Shown one piece after another: positions 1-8,649 of a stretch of 64,000 bases of DNA; position 1 is the stretch's first letter, and the number at the start of each line of letters is the position of its first letter. The position numbers and the translations under genes were made by a program. The stretch is from Cytophagales bacterium (GTDB taxonomy: Bacteria; Bacteroidota; Bacteroidia; Cytophagales; Spirosomataceae), in the NCBI GenBank assembly GCA_013298215.1, contig JAAFKE010000008.1, forward strand, positions 51,679-115,678. The letters run 5' to 3'. Under the pieces are notes generated by a model. It did no database searches. It was not told the origin of the DNA and saw only the letters and a program-made list of their open reading frames with translations.

Positions 1-946
1 TTACATTGATCCACCTTTTTTCTCGAACCGAACCTACGAAGTAATTTGGGGCGACAGTGGCGAAGTTCGCAGTTTTGAAGACCGCTTTTCGGGTGGCATG
101 GATCATTACATTGGCTGGCTCAAGGAGCGAATCATCGAGATGCACCGCATCTTAAAACCCACCGGCTCTATTTTTGTGCATTGCGACTGGCACGCCGATG
201 CGTACATCCGAGTACAGATTTTAGACAGAATTTTTGGTGGGAGTAACTTTGTAAATCATATCGTTTGGCAAAGGTCTTCTACCCACAATGACACAAAACA
301 AGGAGCAAAACATTTCGGAAGAATTACCGACAGTATATTTTATTACGCAAAAAATATAAAAAAGTACACCTTTAACCCGCAACACGAAAGATACACGTCC
401 GATTATATTGCCCAAAGCTACGGCAAAACAGACGAACACGGGCGAAGATTCAAAGCATCAGACCTGTCGGCGGCAAAAGGTGGAGGTGACACTTCTTTTG
501 AATGGAAAGGTGTAAAACCTCCTACTGGTAGGTATTGGGCGTATTCAAAAGCCAATTTTGAGCTTTTTGAAAGTGAAAACAAAATTTATTATTCCGAGAC
601 TGGAAAGCCCTACTTGAAACAGTATTTGGATGAAATGCCAGGGACATCCGTTGATTCTCTGTGGTTCAACTGCGTTTTCAAAAATCAGAAAGAACGCATC
701 GGCTACCCAACCCAAAAACCAGAGGCACTGCTTAAACGAATCATCGAAACGGCAACCAACGAGGGCGACACAGTTTTGGATTGTTTTGTGGGCGGTGGCA
801 CGACCGTGGCCGTGGCCGACAAACTGAACCGGCAATGGATTGGCATTGACCAAAGCGTGCAGGCCGTAAAAGTGACCGAATATAGACTGAACGCGCAAAA
901 TGCCATCTTTGAAACTATTAAAGTTACAGATTTATGCACCCAATGA
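1..946 (+). CDS. beta-class DNA methyltransferase, 5'-truncated by window edge
   Basis: Site-specific amino-methyltransferase (N4-cytosine/N6-adenine class) of a restriction-modification system. The open frame enters the window at base 2, so the start is missing. The catalytic DPPF motif lies at bases 8-19, and the SAM-binding motif DCFVGGGTT lies near the C-terminus (about 779-805). The order catalytic motif, target-recognition region, SAM motif is that of the beta class. GYPTQKP (about 700-720) is a conserved family motif just before the SAM motif. The protein ends after the SAM domain with no nuclease domain. Its stop overlaps the next methyltransferase start as ATGA, so translation is probably coupled. 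Its first 247 bases and bases 758-897 are nearly identical to the downstream gene, while the centre differs. I infer a shared catalytic scaffold with a different target sequence. Confidence 0.93.
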   Translation, partial: YIDPPFFSNRTYEVIWGDSGEVRSFEDRFSGGMDHYIGWLKERIIEMHRILKPTGSIFVHCDWHADAYIRVQILDRIFGGSNFVNHIVWQRSSTHNDTKQGAKHFGRITDSIFYYAKNIKKYTFNPQHERYTSDYIAQSYGKTDEHGRRFKASDLSAAKGGGDTSFEWKGVKPPTGRYWAYSKANFELFESENKIYYSETGKPYLKQYLDEMPGTSVDSLWFNCVFKNQKERIGYPTQKPEALLKRIIETATNEGDTVLDCFVGGGTTVAVADKLNRQWIGIDQSVQAVKVTEYRLNAQNAIFETIKVTDLCTQ

Positions 947-2703
947 ACAAACTTATACTGGGCGACAACCTTGAAATTTTAAGAAATATAGCCGCAGAAA
1001 GCGTGGACTTGGTTTACATTGATCCGCCTTTTTTCTCGAACCGAACCTACGAAGTAATTTGGGGCGACAGTGGCGAAGTTCGCAGTTTTGAAGACCGCTT
1101 TTCGGGTGGCATGGATCATTACATTGGCTGGCTCAAGGAGCGAATCATCGAGATGCACCGCATCTTAAAACCCACCGGCTCTATTTTTGTGCATTGCGAC
1201 TGGCACGCCGATGCGTACATCCGAGTACAGATTTTAGACAGAATTTTTGGTGGAAGTAATTTCAGAAATAAAATAACTTGGCAACGTTCAGATACACACA
1301 ACGACGCAAAACATCAAGCGCCGAATGTTTGTGACGATATTTTTGTCTACTCAAAATCAGATAATTACACTTACAATGTTCAATACGGGCCTCACGCCGA
1401 GAAAACTTTAAGAGAATGGTATCAATACATTGATTTTGAAGATGGAACTTCTCGAAAAATGACCAAAGAGGAACTTGAAACTCAAAAAATTGTATCAACT
1501 GTAAAGGGTCGAAGATTTAACGCTGATAATATGGCAAGCCCAAATCCTCGACCAAATTTAATGTATGAATATAAGGGTTATTCATATCCAGCGAAAGGTT
1601 GGCGGTACTCTTTGGAAACAATGACAAAATTAGATGCACAAGGTAAATTGTTATTCCCAAAAGAAAAGAGTGGTCGAATAATGTTGAAAAGGTATCTTGA
1701 TGAGCAAAAAGGCTCTGTTATCTCTGATTTATGGAATGATATTGACCAGATAAGAGGAAATTCAAAAGAAAAAATCGGCTATCCGACCCAAAAACCAATG
1801 AAACTTTTGGAGCGCATCATACAAATGGCCAGCAACGAGGGCGACACGGTTTTGGATTGTTTTGTGGGCGGTGGCACGACCGTGGCCGTGGCCGACAAAC
1901 TGAACCGGCAATGGATTGGCATTGACCAAAGCGTGCAGGCCGTAAAAGTGACCGAATATAGACTGAACGCGCAGCAAGATTTGTTTTCAAAACCGTTTAC
2001 GGTCACGCTGCACAAGTACGATTATGACACTTTGCGCTACAAAGATGCGTTCGAGTTTGAAACTTGGGCAGTGCAACAGTTTGGCGGCACTGCCAACGCA
2101 AAACAGCGCGGCGACCTTGGAATTGATGGCATTAAAAAAGCCCCCGCCGGGGGTTTGGGGGCTGCCCCAATTCAGGTGAAACGCAGCGACAACATTGGAC
2201 GGAACGTGGTAGATAATTTTCATTCGGCCGTGATGCGCTACGACAAGGCGATCTACGACAAAAACAAAGCCGAAAAATTGCCAGTTGGCTACATCATTGC
2301 GTTTTCGTTTGGCAAGGGAGCAATTCAGGAAGTGGCTCGGCTATCGAACAATGAGGGCGTGTTGATTAAACTAATTACGGTAGAAAGTTTCGTTCCGATT
2401 GCCAAGAAACCCAATTTGACGGTTGAAATAAAGGATTTGGGCGTTGCGAAAAACCTGCACGAAATCGAGTTTATAGCCACCGTGAAGCGCGAAGCTGGGG
2501 CAACCTCCCACTTTTTTGCGTGGGATTTCTCGTACAAAAATCCTAAGTTTATACCAGAAATTTACTTCGACAAAGACGGCAGGCAGACCTACAAATTCAA
2601 GGCTGGAACCCACGAGATTGCCGTAAAGGTGGTGGACGACGAAGGACTTGAAAGCATCGAAATCGTGAAACTGAAAGTAAACGGTACCATTGAGCGGAAA
2701 TGA
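943..2703 (+). CDS. DNA methyltransferase fused to Mrr-like restriction endonuclease domain
   Basis: A 586-residue bifunctional modification/restriction protein. Residues 1-345 form a beta-class amino-methyltransferase: DPPF at 27-30 and DCFVGGGTT near 305. Residues about 365-500 resemble an Mrr-type PD-(D/E)XK nuclease, with GDLGIDG near 390 and QVKRS near 410 as the likely metal-binding Asp and Gln-x-Lys. Residues about 505-586 look like an Ig/PKD-type beta domain (AGTHEIAVKVVDDEGL). I prefer the ATG at 943, which overlaps the previous stop as ATGA, over the ATG at 934, because MNKLILGDNLEIL is the usual N-terminus of this family. A GC-rich palindromic stretch interrupts the nuclease motif region in frame. 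The fusion suggests a type II-like self-contained enzyme, but the cleavage activity is inferred. Confidence 0.9.
   Translation: MNKLILGDNLEILRNIAAESVDLVYIDPPFFSNRTYEVIWGDSGEVRSFEDRFSGGMDHYIGWLKERIIEMHRILKPTGSIFVHCDWHADAYIRVQILDRIFGGSNFRNKITWQRSDTHNDAKHQAPNVCDDIFVYSKSDNYTYNVQYGPHAEKTLREWYQYIDFEDGTSRKMTKEELETQKIVSTVKGRRFNADNMASPNPRPNLMYEYKGYSYPAKGWRYSLETMTKLDAQGKLLFPKEKSGRIMLKRYLDEQKGSVISDLWNDIDQIRGNSKEKIGYPTQKPMKLLERIIQMASNEGDTVLDCFVGGGTTVAVADKLNRQWIGIDQSVQAVKVTEYRLNAQQDLFSKPFTVTLHKYDYDTLRYKDAFEFETWAVQQFGGTANAKQRGDLGIDGIKKAPAGGLGAAPIQVKRSDNIGRNVVDNFHSAVMRYDKAIYDKNKAEKLPVGYIIAFSFGKGAIQEVARLSNNEGVLIKLITVESFVPIAKKPNLTVEIKDLGVAKNLHEIEFIATVKREAGATSHFFAWDFSYKNPKFIPEIYFDKDGRQTYKFKAGTHEIAVKVVDDEGLESIEIVKLKVNGTIERK
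2134..2168. repeat. GC-rich palindromic repeat lying in frame inside the nuclease domain
   Basis: An A6 run leads into CCCCC (2141-2145), GCC, GGGGG (2149-2153), then TTT, GGGGG, CTG, CCCC. It forms a strong hairpin and codes for an Ala/Gly/Pro-rich linker between the GIDG and PIQVKRS motifs of the Mrr-like domain. Such G5/C5 palindromes are typical of intergenic DNA rather than enzyme cores. A related GGGGGTTGGGGGC string occurs in the intergenic region near 7518-7530. Confidence 0.5.
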
Positions 2704-3941
2704 CAATGAAAAAAGAAAAAAAACGCAGCAGACGGAGTTTTATCCGCAAAAGCGTACTCGCATATGTGGCGGGAGTTTCGGGTATTGAGGTCGTTTTGGG
2801 CAACGGCGCGCCCCCACAATACGCCACATTGCCCACCGACAACGCTCTCGACGGCAAGCACCAAGACCTGCTGATACTGAGCGACAAACCATGGGTAGTA
2901 GAAACGCCAGCGCATTTGCTCGACGACGACGTGACTCCGTTCGAGAAGATGTTTGTGCGGAACAACGGGATCGTTCCCGAGCAAAAAATAGACGAAAACA
3001 CCTGGACGCTCACCATCGGGGGCGAGTCGGCAAAGACCAAAAAAACCTATACTATTCAAGACCTTAAAGCCAAATTTGAGGTCTATACCTACCAGTTGGT
3101 GCTCGAATGCGGCGGCAATGGCAGGTCGGGCTTTGTGCCGCAAGGAGCTGGCAACCAGTGGGATCAGGGAGGTGTGAGCTGCGCCGAATGGACGGGCGTG
3201 AGGCTCAAAGACGTGCTGGCCGACGTGGGGCTAACTGATAATGCCGTTTACGTTGGCTACTACGGCCAAGACCTGCACCCCAGCCGAGACCCCGCCAAGG
3301 CTGCCATCTCGCGGGGTGTGCCCATCAAAAAGGCGTTGGAAGACGAAACCTTGTTGGCCTGGCAAATGAACGGCCAACCCATGCCACTGCAGCATGGTTT
3401 CCCGCTGCGCTTGGTGGTGGGCGGGTGGCCAGCGTCGGTGTCGGGCAAATGGCTGCACACCATACTGGTGAGAGATAAAGAACACGACGGCACCAAAATG
3501 GACGGCCACAGCTACCGGATGCCACGTCTGCCGATTATGCCCGGTCAAAAACTAAGCGAAACGCCCGACAACTTTAAGATTATTGAGTCTATGCCAGTGA
3601 AATCGTTGATTACCTTCCCGAAAACGGGTTTTGTGGCCGACACCGCCGCACCCGTGCGCCTGCGCGGCCACGCTTGGGCGGGCGATCTGGAGGTTGCGGA
3701 GGTGCATATTTCAACCGATTTTGGTGCGACTTGGCAAAAATGCGCATTGAACCCGCCCAAAAACAGGCTATCGTGGCAACGGTGGGAAACCACGGTGAGT
3801 TTTGCCCAGAAGGGCTACTACGAAGTTTGGGTGCGGGCCACCGACCAAAACGGCGTGGCTCAACCCATGGTCATTCCAGCTTGGAACCCTGGCGGGTATT
3901 TGAACAACTCCTGCCACCGCATAGCCCTTAAAATAGCTTGA
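2700..3941 (+). CDS. sulfite oxidase / molybdopterin-dependent sulfite dehydrogenase
   Basis: Oxidises sulfite to sulfate in the periplasm, passing electrons to cytochrome c. The N-terminus has a twin-arginine signal (SRRSFIRKS, Arg11-Arg12) and no strong cleavage site. A molybdopterin oxidoreductase domain covers about residues 75-280; the ECGGNGRSG motif supplies Cys137 as the probable molybdenum ligand. A Mo-co dimerisation Ig-like domain follows (about 295-413). The ATG at 2700 overlaps the stop of the methyltransferase fusion (ATGA); an alternative ATG is at 2706. The next gene carries a c-type heme site, as in SorA/SorB sulfite dehydrogenases, and an SsuD-like enzyme follows that would release sulfite. 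I infer that the three form one sulfite-handling unit. The symbol is left blank because the SorA subfamily was not tested. Confidence 0.9.
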   Translation: MTMKKEKKRSRRSFIRKSVLAYVAGVSGIEVVLGNGAPPQYATLPTDNALDGKHQDLLILSDKPWVVETPAHLLDDDVTPFEKMFVRNNGIVPEQKIDENTWTLTIGGESAKTKKTYTIQDLKAKFEVYTYQLVLECGGNGRSGFVPQGAGNQWDQGGVSCAEWTGVRLKDVLADVGLTDNAVYVGYYGQDLHPSRDPAKAAISRGVPIKKALEDETLLAWQMNGQPMPLQHGFPLRLVVGGWPASVSGKWLHTILVRDKEHDGTKMDGHSYRMPRLPIMPGQKLSETPDNFKIIESMPVKSLITFPKTGFVADTAAPVRLRGHAWAGDLEVAEVHISTDFGATWQKCALNPPKNRLSWQRWETTVSFAQKGYYEVWVRATDQNGVAQPMVIPAWNPGGYLNNSCHRIALKIA

Positions 3942-3947
3942 CGAAAG

Positions 3948-5093
3948 ATGAAAAAGAACGTTTCTACGGTTAGGTTGCTGGCTTTGTCGCTGAGTTTTTT
4001 GCTTTTTACGGCGGCGATTCGGCAAAATGCGGGTCTTGAACCAACCGCCGAAAACCAGCGCACAAAAAACGATTCGACTGATGCCGAGACGGGTCTGGCG
4101 CTGGATAAAGATCTGGTGCTCGTCAAGGCGCATTGCACGGGGTGTCACTCGGCCAAAATGATTACGCAAATACGCCTCAAACGCGACGAGTGGCAGGAAC
4201 GAATCCGTTGGATGCAACGCAACCACAAACTTTGGGACTTGGGCGAGTCGGAAAAACCAGTGCTGGCTTACTTAGAAAAACACTACTCGCCCGATAAAAC
4301 GGCCTACTCGCGGCGCGAAGCACTGCGAAATATAAAGTGGCACCGCCTCGAAAACCCCGCCTACGGTTCTTTTTTTAGGTCGTTCGACGGCACCAAAATA
4401 TACTACGAAGAAACAGGACAAGGCAAGCCTATTGTGTTGCTGCACGGTTTTGTGGTCAATGCCACCATGTGGAAACTAAGCACCCGCCAGCAATTGGCCG
4501 AGGCAGGATACCGCGTAATTGTGCCAGATTTGCGCGGGAATGGGTATTCTGACAAACCTCAGAACGAAAAAATGTATGCCAACGACGCAGAAATAAAAGA
4601 CGTACAAGCGTTGATGCGACACCTGAAAATTGGGCAGTACGACCTGATGGGTTACTCGCGTGGGGCCATTTTGGCAGTTAGACTAACGGCCATAGACCCC
4701 GCCGTGCAGAAAACAATTTTGGGCGGAATGGGCGAGGGTTTTACCAACAAAAATTGGGACAAACGGCGGGCGATGTACGAAGTTTTTGCGGGCAAGGCCA
4801 ACAAATATCCCCAGTTGAAAGGCACACTGGCATACGCCAAATCTGTGAACGCCGATACGCTGGCGATGCAATACCTGCAAAAACACCAGCCCTCTACCCC
4901 ACCAACTGAACTAACAAAGCTCAAAAAGCCCGTGTTGGTCATTTCGGGAGACACTGATTTTGACAACGGCAGTGCTGAGAAATTGTCGGCCATGATCCCA
5001 AAATCTCGGTGCGTGCGCGTACCCGGCAACCACAACAGCACGGTTGCCTCGGCGGCATTTGCGCGCGAGGTCATTGCTTTTTTGAACCAATAA
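3948..5093 (+). CDS. cytochrome c domain fused to alpha/beta hydrolase
   Basis: A 381-residue exported protein with an N-terminal signal (hydrophobic residues about 8-23). A single c-type heme site CTGCH lies at Cys63-Cys66-His67 within a short cytochrome-like region (55-115), placed where the SorB electron acceptor of sulfite dehydrogenase would be. From about residue 140 on it is an alpha/beta hydrolase: oxyanion region LLHGF near 164-168, nucleophile elbow GYSRG (Ser237), an acid in GDTDFD (Asp335 or 337) and His362 in GNHNS. It starts 6 bp after the sulfite oxidase. The heme part probably takes electrons from sulfite oxidation; the hydrolase substrate is unknown. The fusion of these two folds is unusual. 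No frameshift or internal stop suggests an assembly artefact. Confidence 0.85.
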   Translation: MKKNVSTVRLLALSLSFLLFTAAIRQNAGLEPTAENQRTKNDSTDAETGLALDKDLVLVKAHCTGCHSAKMITQIRLKRDEWQERIRWMQRNHKLWDLGESEKPVLAYLEKHYSPDKTAYSRREALRNIKWHRLENPAYGSFFRSFDGTKIYYEETGQGKPIVLLHGFVVNATMWKLSTRQQLAEAGYRVIVPDLRGNGYSDKPQNEKMYANDAEIKDVQALMRHLKIGQYDLMGYSRGAILAVRLTAIDPAVQKTILGGMGEGFTNKNWDKRRAMYEVFAGKANKYPQLKGTLAYAKSVNADTLAMQYLQKHQPSTPPTELTKLKKPVLVISGDTDFDNGSAEKLSAMIPKSRCVRVPGNHNSTVASAAFAREVIAFLNQ

Positions 5094-5145
5094 GTTTGCG
5101 AATGCTATTAATATGACTCAGCAATAAAATCAACAAACCCACAAT

Positions 5146-6324
5146 ATGCTCCCTCAACCAATTGAACAAATTAAAAATATTAGAACCCAAAACCGCGTAT
5201 GCGAAGTAGCCTGGTTTGATGACCTTTGCGGCGGCGACACCGAGTTTTTGGGCAACTTAGACCCCGAACGCCGCAGCAATTACGCGCACTGCACCGATAT
5301 TTTATTGACCGCCGACCGCCTCGGCTACAAAAATATTCTGCTGCCGACCTCCTACATGGTTGGGCAAGAGGTGCTTACATTTGCGGGCGCGGCGGGCGCG
5401 CAAACCCAACAGATTAACCTACTGGCGGCCATTCGCACGGGCGAGATTCATCCGCCCATGTTGGCAAGGCACATTGCCACGCTCGACCATATTTTGAAGG
5501 GCCGCCTGACGATCAACATCATAAACTCCGACCTGCCAGGCACCAAAGAAGACCACCAGATGCGCTACAAACGCTGCGAGGAAGTGATCGAGATTTTGAA
5601 ACAGGGCTGGACGCAAGACCGCGTGGTGTTCGACGGCGAAATTTATAAGGGCATCGACCTGCCCGCCGCCCCCGTGAAACCCTACCAGCAAAACGGCGGC
5701 CCGTTGCTGTATTTTGGGGGCATTTCGCCTGGTTCTAAGGAGGTTTGCGCCAAGCACTGCGACGTTTTTTTGATGTGGCCCGAACCCGAGGCCAGCATCT
5801 ATGCCACCATGCAAGACCTGGCCGAACGCGCCGATAAGCACGGACGCACCCTCGATTTTGGGTTTCGGGCGCACGTGATTGTTCGCAAAACCGAAGACGA
5901 AGCCCGCCAGTACGCAAAACGATTGATGTCGAAGTTTGACCTCCAGCAAGCCGAAGCCATCAAACACCGCGCCCAAGACTCGCGATCGGAAGGGGTGCTG
6001 CGGCAAGACGAATTTAGAAAACAAGCCGACGCCGACGACTACATAGAGCCGCACCTGTGGGGGGGCATAGGCAGGGCGCGGTCGGGCTGCGGGGCGGCCA
6101 TTGTGGGCAATCCCGAACAGGTACTCGAAAAATTAGACCGCTACATGGACATGGGTATTCGGTCGTTTATACTGTCGGGCTACCCGCTCAAAGACGAGTG
6201 TGAACACTTCGCAGAACTGGTGCTGCCCCACCTGCCCAACGCGCGGCTGTCGGAACTGCAAGGCCGAACGCCCAAAACCGAGCCAGTTACGCCGCTCACC
6301 ACTGGCAGTTTGGCGTACAGTTAG
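5146..6324 (+). CDS. LLM-class flavin monooxygenase, SsuD-like alkanesulfonate monooxygenase
   Basis: A luciferase-like FMNH2-dependent monooxygenase of 392 residues. Family features are the N-terminal VAWFDDLCGG strand, AGAAGAQTQQINLLAAIRTG, and the GRLTININSD-like stretch (GRLTINIINSD near 125-135), followed by YKRCEEVIEIL and LYFGGISPGS, as in SsuD. SsuD enzymes cleave alkanesulfonates to an aldehyde and sulfite. Placement 52 bp after a sulfite oxidase and heme protein fits: sulfite released here could be oxidised by the upstream enzymes. No flavin reductase or sulfonate ABC importer is visible in the window, so reducing power and uptake must come from elsewhere. The exact substrate cannot be read from the sequence. 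Confidence 0.85.
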   Translation: MLPQPIEQIKNIRTQNRVCEVAWFDDLCGGDTEFLGNLDPERRSNYAHCTDILLTADRLGYKNILLPTSYMVGQEVLTFAGAAGAQTQQINLLAAIRTGEIHPPMLARHIATLDHILKGRLTINIINSDLPGTKEDHQMRYKRCEEVIEILKQGWTQDRVVFDGEIYKGIDLPAAPVKPYQQNGGPLLYFGGISPGSKEVCAKHCDVFLMWPEPEASIYATMQDLAERADKHGRTLDFGFRAHVIVRKTEDEARQYAKRLMSKFDLQQAEAIKHRAQDSRSEGVLRQDEFRKQADADDYIEPHLWGGIGRARSGCGAAIVGNPEQVLEKLDRYMDMGIRSFILSGYPLKDECEHFAELVLPHLPNARLSELQGRTPKTEPVTPLTTGSLAYS

Positions 6325-6365
6325 TTCCCGAAAACACCCAAAACTACTGTCTTTTCAATCAAAGT

Positions 6366-7472
6366 ATGCTGCAAGAATGGCTCAACATCCAGATTTTTGA
6401 AAACAAAATAGTTGATCTATGCTGGTTTATAGGCGTGATTATCAGTGGCTTGCTGGTGCGTCGCTTTTTGTCGATGCTCCTGAGCCGATGGATATTTAAG
6501 TTCATCGACCAGGACGTGGAGAACGTACCCGTTTCGGAGTTTACCCGCCTCATGCTCAAACCTTTTGAGTTCATCATCGCGTTGGGATCAGTCTATCTGG
6601 CAGTGCATAACCTCAAAATACCGCGTTCATTGGCGTTGGCTCCCGCCACTGAATTTGGCTTTTTGATGGTCGTTCAGCGCGGCTACCTCGCGGCTTTTTT
6701 GGTGGCCATCACTTTTCTGGGTGTTAGGTTCATCAAGTTTGTGGGGCTCATTCTGAGGGCAAGGGCCTTGGCCACAGCGTCGAAGTTAGACGACCAACTG
6801 GTGCCATTTATCAAAGACTTGCTCATTGTACTGTGGGTGACGGCCATGTTTTTTGCGGCCTTGGGGCGCGTCTTTGAGGTAAACGTCCTGACGCTAATCA
6901 CAAGTTTGGGTATTGGTGGACTGGCGGTGGCCTTGGCCGCCCGCGAAACGCTCGAAAACTTGTTCGCATCTTTTGCCATTATATTCGACCAGCCTTTTGT
7001 GGTGGGCGATGCCATCGTCCACGGCACGACATCGGGCGAGGTCGAAAAAATCGGTTTCAGAAGTGTGCGCATCCGAACCGATGAGGGCAGCTTGGTGAAC
7101 ATCCCGAACCGCCTCGTCATTGCCCAAGCCGTTGATAACCAGAGCGAACGGGACAAAAAAAGGGTTAAAACAACGCTGAGGTTCTCGACCGCCACCACAA
7201 TGGCACAGATGAAGGATTTTTGCGCCGCGCTTTCAACGGCAATTAATGCCCACGAATTGGCATCGACCGACCCAGAAAACGTTCGCTTCGATGCCTTCGG
7301 CGATCAATCGTTGGATGTAGCGATACTTTACTTTATCCACACATCTGAAATGAAAGAATACAACCAGCTCAAACAAATTATAAATTTTGAAACGCTCGAA
7401 CTCACCGCACGGTTCAAACTGCAATGGCTACGGCCCGAGCAAGTTGTCTCGCTGGGAGCAGACCCAAAATAG
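6366..7472 (+). CDS. mechanosensitive ion channel, MscS family
   Basis: A 368-residue inner-membrane channel that opens under membrane tension during osmotic downshock. Hydrophobic segments occur near residues 17-37, 62-80, 96-120 and 150-175. The pore-lining helix and beta domain are recognisable from ITSLGIGGLAVALAARETLENLFASFAIIFDQPFVVGD (residues about 178-215), followed by the GEVEKIGFRSVRIRTDEGSLVNIPN signature of the MscS beta domain. It starts 41 bp after the SsuD-like gene and may be co-transcribed. Length and domain order are normal for the larger MscS-like proteins with extra N-terminal helices. Confidence 0.9.
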   Translation: MLQEWLNIQIFENKIVDLCWFIGVIISGLLVRRFLSMLLSRWIFKFIDQDVENVPVSEFTRLMLKPFEFIIALGSVYLAVHNLKIPRSLALAPATEFGFLMVVQRGYLAAFLVAITFLGVRFIKFVGLILRARALATASKLDDQLVPFIKDLLIVLWVTAMFFAALGRVFEVNVLTLITSLGIGGLAVALAARETLENLFASFAIIFDQPFVVGDAIVHGTTSGEVEKIGFRSVRIRTDEGSLVNIPNRLVIAQAVDNQSERDKKRVKTTLRFSTATTMAQMKDFCAALSTAINAHELASTDPENVRFDAFGDQSLDVAILYFIHTSEMKEYNQLKQIINFETLELTARFKLQWLRPEQVVSLGADPK

Positions 7473-7560
7473 CAGATTCAAAACACTGCGCTTTGGCATA
7501 AAAGTTGCAGTTATTTGGGGGTTGGGGGCAATTATAAAAAAACACTTAAACTAACAAACA

Positions 7561-8649
7561 TTGCGTAACAAATTACTATTTATTTTACCGCTCATCGGAC
7601 AACATATTTTGGCCCAAGAATTTGTAGTAAAAACAATTTTGTTTACAGAAACGGTAGATAAGAGCTATCACTCTAATATACCATTTGTACAAAACCCATC
7701 AGGTGAAAAAAAAAGAATTTCGGATAAAATCAACGAACAAATAAAGGACAGGTTTATGTTTGACAGTTTTGACCCAAACAAAAACAAGGAGTTTAGGTGG
7801 TATGATGTTAATTTTAAAAGCGAAATAATCACTGACATTCTTTTAATATCATTTAGCGGAGAATATTATGGTGCTTATCCCAATATAGTACATGACAATT
7901 TATTTTTTGATTTGAAAACTGGTAATAAAATTCAAGAGCAAACATTAGACTATCATTTACTATTTTCAAAACAGGGCTATTTCGACTTCTTGGATAAATA
8001 TTGGACACAGGGTTGTGATAAAGAATTTAAAGAAGCCAGTAAATGTGCGGACGCAGAACCTTATTGTAGCAAATTTGACATAATTTTTAGGTCAGACAAT
8101 GACATAACATTAAAAAAGGGGCTAATTACTTTTTCCCTCATTGACGACTGTTTTCCTCATGTAGCACAGGCTTGTAGTCCTTCATTTGAAATACAAATTC
8201 CAATAAAGGACTTAAAACCATACTTAAGTTCATTTGGGGTATTTACACTGTTTGAATCAAACTATTTGGCAAAAACATCCTTAGAAAAGTATTTGTTTTT
8301 TAAAGACAACCAATCAAAAATCCCATTTACATATTTTATTCAAGGAAAAATAAACGGAAAATATCGTTTTAATATGGCTTTTGAAATCAATAGAAGCTCG
8401 AAAGTAGTAGAGGGTTTCTATTACTATCAAAAGAAAAGAATACCAATCCAGTTAAACGGTTTTTATAAAAATAACACAATTTCGGTTACAGAATCTGTTG
8501 ATGATAGGAAAACTGGACAATTCAAATTTCAATTAAAAGGTATAGACAAATCAACATATAGTAAGTGGTCAGTTGTTTCGGGTAAGTGGACAGACCCAAA
8601 CCAACATGACCAAGAAATTGAGATTATTGATATTCGTGAGCAAAAATAA
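7561..8649 (+). CDS. secreted hypothetical protein
   Basis: A 362-residue protein that I do not recognise. The likely start is TTG at 7561, because an in-frame stop lies just upstream and no ATG precedes the signal peptide (KLLFILPLIGQHILAQ, cleavage after LAQ). The mature part is mixed alpha/beta with several Cys (QGCDKEF, KCADAEPYC, DDCF, QACSPSF), so it could be disulfide-bonded in the periplasm. Base composition is clearly more AT-rich than the neighbouring MscS and SsuD-like genes, suggesting recent acquisition. It lies in a small low-GC island with the next gene. Confidence 0.65.
   Translation: MRNKLLFILPLIGQHILAQEFVVKTILFTETVDKSYHSNIPFVQNPSGEKKRISDKINEQIKDRFMFDSFDPNKNKEFRWYDVNFKSEIITDILLISFSGEYYGAYPNIVHDNLFFDLKTGNKIQEQTLDYHLLFSKQGYFDFLDKYWTQGCDKEFKEASKCADAEPYCSKFDIIFRSDNDITLKKGLITFSLIDDCFPHVAQACSPSFEIQIPIKDLKPYLSSFGVFTLFESNYLAKTSLEKYLFFKDNQSKIPFTYFIQGKINGKYRFNMAFEINRSSKVVEGFYYYQKKRIPIQLNGFYKNNTISVTESVDDRKTGQFKFQLKGIDKSTYSKWSVVSGKWTDPNQHDQEIEIIDIREQK

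Noticed and set aside
98..946. Start of the first methyltransferase at the ATG at 98
   Set aside because: The DPPF catalytic motif lies upstream of it in the same frame, so the gene begins before the window.
2589..3143. Minus-strand frames overlapping the sulfite oxidase and similar long frames elsewhere
   Set aside because: They are opposite-strand shadows of clear genes, a usual effect of the codon bias here.
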